Positions 23,163 to 25,297 of a stretch of 25,297 bases of DNA are shown one piece after another. The translations under genes and the position numbers were made by a program. Source of the DNA: DATLXH01 sp035576005 (GTDB taxonomy: Bacteria > Acidobacteriota > Thermoanaerobaculia > Gp7-AA8); contig DATLXH010000118.1 in the NCBI GenBank assembly GCA_035576005.1, forward strand, positions 1 through 25,297, written 5' to 3'. Position 1 is the first letter of the stretch, and every line of letters begins with the position of its first letter. Below the pieces are notes generated by a model that was given only the letters and a program-made list of their open reading frames with translations, was not told where the DNA came from and made no database searches.

Positions 23163-23648
23163 TTACCGCGCGACTGTTGCCCTGATCTTCGCGACGAACT
23201 CGTCGGCGAGTGCATTCGGAATCGGGATCGTGAGGTTGTAGTGCTGGATCTTCCAGACGCCCCCGATCCTCTCGAGCACACCAGTGCCCCTGCAGGCTCC
23301 GTACGAAGCGCTGGCCAGCTCCTCATCGAACCACGCCACACTCCCTGACGAGGAGAGACGAACGTGACGTTTGGTCGGCTCGAAGGTCCACGCTTTACCC
23401 CGGGCGAAGTATGGGTGAGCCCACGTCCTGAATGAGGCCGTCGTCCAACGCTCGGTCGCGTCGGTTCCCATGAACACACCATCGGGAGCAAAGTGGCTGA
23501 AGTACCGCGCCTCGTCTGCAACCTTCGCCGACTCATGCCAGTCGTTCAGGACGGTGGCCACCGCTGTCTCTTCCGACCTCGAGGAAATCGCGTGATTCGT
23601 GGAGCACGCGGTGAGCAAAACAAGGAACAAAATCGCCTGACATTTCAT
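23163..23648 (-). CDS. Lipoprotein with SnoaL/NTF2-like domain
   Basis: The 161-residue protein starts with a clean lipoprotein signal, MKCQAILFLVLLTAC, with the lipobox L-T-A-C at Cys15. It should therefore be anchored to a membrane facing the periplasm. The rest is one SnoaL/NTF2-like cone-shaped domain (about 28-155). It has the early helix VATVLNDWHESAKVADEARYF, FAPDGVFMGTDATERW, and late strands SSSGSVAWFDEELA, GTGVLERIGGVWKIQHYNLT. Members bind small ligands or act as uncharacterised hydrolases and isomerases; no function can be assigned. The ATG at 23648 has aagggag upstream. A longer start at 23669 would reach into the palindromic element and precede the signal peptide, so it is unlikely. 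Confidence 0.87.
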   Translation of the reverse strand: MKCQAILFLVLLTACSTNHAISSRSEETAVATVLNDWHESAKVADEARYFSHFAPDGVFMGTDATERWTTASFRTWAHPYFARGKAWTFEPTKRHVRLSSSGSVAWFDEELASASYGACRGTGVLERIGGVWKIQHYNLTIPIPNALADEFVAKIRATVAR

Positions 23649-23660
23649 AAGGGCTCCCTT

Positions 23661-23843
23661 AACCCGCATTTCTCACAGACCTTTGTCGTGAGACGGCGGA
23701 GAGTGGCTTGGATGCGAGGCGCACGGCGATTTTGCGACGAAGGCATAGTCGACACTATGTCAAGGAGCGAAATTGACGTGCAACGAAGCAGACAGGCCGC
23801 TATCCGTCGTCTAACGGCGAAGGTCTGTGAGAAATGCGGGTTA
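23661..23843. mobile_element. 183-bp palindromic MITE-like element, complete copy
   Basis: The ends are perfect 23-bp inverted repeats: 23661-23683 begins aacccgcatttctcacag, and 23821-23843 is its exact reverse complement. Imperfect complementarity continues inward through the whole element to a central hairpin CATAGT-cgac-ACTATG at 23744-23759, which lies exactly at its midpoint. A second copy starts at 25157, offset by 1493 nt without indels over the visible 141 nt and with only about three substitutions. No transposase is encoded; short frames through it with a VCEKCG tail are artefacts of the terminal repeat. No target-site duplication is obvious at the visible edges. Confidence 0.75.
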
Positions 23844-23888
23844 ACTGGCATGATCGCTGATGCAGCATAAGGCGAGACCGCCATCCCG

Positions 23889-23894
23889 TACCAT
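23889..23894 (+). promoter_or_regulatory. Candidate -10 box (TACCAT) of the MFS gene
   Basis: TACCAT is followed by 7 nt (gtgcgca) and the ATG at 23902, with no Shine-Dalgarno site. The spacing matches the other leaderless-type starts in this window. It lies 46 nt after the right end of the palindromic element. Confidence 0.35.
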
Positions 23895-23901
23895 GTGCGC
23901 A

Positions 23902-25155
23902 ATGAGCACCCACTCTCCTGCGCCCGCCGTTGCGAGCTTCGCGCGACGAGGCCTGATCATCCTCACGCTGATCAATCTGTTCAACTATCTCGACCGCTAC
24001 ATTGTGTCGGCTCTCGCCGAGAGCCTTCGCCTCAGTCTTCACCTGAGTGACGCACAGCTCGGCGCAGTGATGACAGCGTTTCTCATCTCGTTCACCCTGA
24101 CGGCTCCCCTTCTCGGCGGTCTGGGCGACCGGGCGCCGAGACCGAGAGTCATCGCGATTGCAGTCGCCATCTGGAGTATCGCGACCGCACTGAGCGGCTT
24201 CGCAGGAGGGTTCCTCGCCCTGCTGGCAGCACGCGCGGCAGTGGGAATTGGAGAGGCTGCCTATGGGACCATCGGCCCCGCGCTCATCGCTGATTACTTC
24301 CCCCTCGCCATCAGAGGCCGCGTCTTCTCGGTATTCTTCGCCGCCATTCCAATCGGCTCGGCTGCCGGTTACGTTCTCGGTGGCCTCGTCGATCAGAGAT
24401 TCGGCTGGCGTGCAGCGTTCTTCATTGCGGGGGCTCCCGGACTCATTCTGGCCATCCTTGCGCTCACCCTGGTCGATCCGCCCCGCGGTGCTACCGATGC
24501 TCACGCCTCAGACCCGGCCACGAGCCGCAACTCCTGGCGAACGTATCTGATGCTCCTTCGCAATCGCCCTTATCGACTGACCGTGCTCGGTTACGCGGCG
24601 TACACGTTCGCTCTCGGAGGACTCGCCTTCTGGACGCCGGCATTCCTCGAGCGAATGCGAGGACTGCCCAAGCAACAAGCTACCGCAGGATTCGGGGCGA
24701 TCGTGGTCATCACCGGCTTCATCGGCACATTTCTCGGCGGCTGGCTTGGAGACCGCCTGCTCATTCGTCACAAGCAGGCCTACCTCTGGCTCTCAGGCCT
24801 CTCGACGCTGGCAGCGGCACCCATCGCTGTGATCGCGTTCACCGCACGCTCACCCATCATCTACTTCTCCGCGTTCGTCGTGATTGAGATCCTCCTTTTC
24901 ATGTCGACCGGTCCCGTCAACTCGGCGATCGTGGGACATGTCGGCGCTCACGAGCGCGCGCGAGCCGTCGGTCTCTCGATCTTCGTGATTCACACACTAG
25001 GCGACGTTCCCTCCCCTCCTTTGATGGGGGCGTTATCCGACAGGACCACGCTCGCGACCGCGTTCCTCATCGTCCCGGTTGCGATTGCCGTGGCGGGCGC
25101 CATATGGACCTGGGCCGCGTGGACGGCTGACCGTGAGCTGCAGCCGCAACGCTAG
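23902..25155 (+). CDS. MFS transporter, spinster-like
   Basis: The 417-residue inner-membrane secondary transporter has 12 predicted helices. The first contains NLFNYLDRYIVSAL (25-38), the N/D-R motif typical of the spinster-like group. The loop between helices 2 and 3 has GGLGDRAPRPRV (the MFS motif A position), helix 4 has RAAVGIGEAAYGTIGPALIADYF-type residues, and DQRFGWRAAFFIAGAPG lies before helix 6. The second half repeats the pattern with GGWLGDRLL. Bacterial members are assigned to sugar, lipid or aromatic export or import; the substrate is unknown. ATG 23902 is preferred over ATG 23893 and ATG 23860 because of the TACCAT box and family length. The stop at 25153-25155 is one base before the second palindromic element. 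Confidence 0.9.
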   Translation: MSTHSPAPAVASFARRGLIILTLINLFNYLDRYIVSALAESLRLSLHLSDAQLGAVMTAFLISFTLTAPLLGGLGDRAPRPRVIAIAVAIWSIATALSGFAGGFLALLAARAAVGIGEAAYGTIGPALIADYFPLAIRGRVFSVFFAAIPIGSAAGYVLGGLVDQRFGWRAAFFIAGAPGLILAILALTLVDPPRGATDAHASDPATSRNSWRTYLMLLRNRPYRLTVLGYAAYTFALGGLAFWTPAFLERMRGLPKQQATAGFGAIVVITGFIGTFLGGWLGDRLLIRHKQAYLWLSGLSTLAAAPIAVIAFTARSPIIYFSAFVVIEILLFMSTGPVNSAIVGHVGAHERARAVGLSIFVIHTLGDVPSPPLMGALSDRTTLATAFLIVPVAIAVAGAIWTWAAWTADRELQPQR

Positions 25156-25156
25156 G

Positions 25157-25297
25157 CCGCATTTCTCACAGACCTTTGTCGTGAGACGGCGGAGAGTGGC
25201 TTGGATGCCAGGCGCGCGGCGATTTTGCGACGAAGGCATAGTCGACACTATGTCAAGGAGCGAAATTGCCGTGCAACGAAGCAGACAGGCCGCTATC
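25157..25297. mobile_element. MITE-like palindromic element, second copy, cut by window end
   Basis: It matches 23664-23804 of the first copy at all but about three of 141 positions, with no indels. It begins one base after the MFS stop codon, so it would supply the 3' end of that transcript with a very long hairpin. The right terminal repeat lies beyond the window. The first 3 bp of the first copy's terminal repeat (aac) are not conserved here, which helps place the true left border at ccgcattt. Confidence 0.8.

Noticed and set aside
23493..23902. Short frames through the palindromic element ending in or containing VCEKCG
   Set aside because: The Cys-containing tail is just the translated terminal inverted repeat; the same words appear on both strands and in both copies.

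Overview
The window reads as chromosomal DNA of a moderately high-G+C environmental bacterium. The mix suggests an Acidobacteriota-like organism: a large Ser/Thr kinase fused to TPRs, many PAS, GAF, HD-GYP and GGDEF signalling proteins, a fused rhamnulose-phosphate aldolase/dehydrogenase, TonB, and dispersed palindromic intergenic repeats. The assignment is inferred from gene content, not from a marker gene. I saw no rRNA, tRNA, CRISPR array, phage or plasmid gene.

Layout. 1-393: the end of a dispersed repeat and non-coding DNA. 394-3081 (minus strand): a peroxiredoxin, a protein of four PAS domains with no output domain, and a 79-aa orphan protein. 3152-4551 (plus): a GNAT acetyltransferase overlapping an EamA-type exporter. 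4576-6331 (minus): an AI-2E-family permease and a RelE/ParE-type toxin-antitoxin pair. 6454-9528 (minus): the bifunctional aldolase/dehydrogenase and a TonB protein, with palindromic repeats in the gaps. 9784-15019 (minus): a GAF/HD-GYP protein, a family-39 glycosyltransferase and asparagine synthase, probably one operon. 15102-15500 (plus): a stand-alone receiver divergent from the HD-GYP gene. 15565-18616 (minus): a probable exported protein downstream of a Ser/Thr kinase-FlgO-TPR protein. 18786-20629 (plus): a NarL-type histidine kinase and response regulator, divergent from that kinase. 20630-21348: non-coding DNA with a second copy of the repeat at 1-165. 21349-23019 (plus): a PAS-GGDEF-EAL protein with altered catalytic motifs. 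23163-25155: a SnoaL-like lipoprotein (minus) and a spinster-like MFS transporter (plus). Two copies of a ~183-bp palindromic element flank the MFS gene.

The most striking feature is the peroxiredoxin at 2587-3081. Its reading frame contains an in-frame TGA exactly where the peroxidatic cysteine should be. The frame then continues for 101 more codons with clear peroxiredoxin homology, and a bacterial SECIS-like hairpin follows the TGA. It is therefore best read as a selenocysteine peroxiredoxin, which automatic annotation would report as a truncated gene or pseudogene.

A second window-wide pattern is a TANNNT box 7-9 nt before the start codon, without a Shine-Dalgarno sequence, at several monocistronic or operon-leading genes. 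Other genes have strong Shine-Dalgarno sites. This suggests that leaderless and led mRNAs coexist in this organism.
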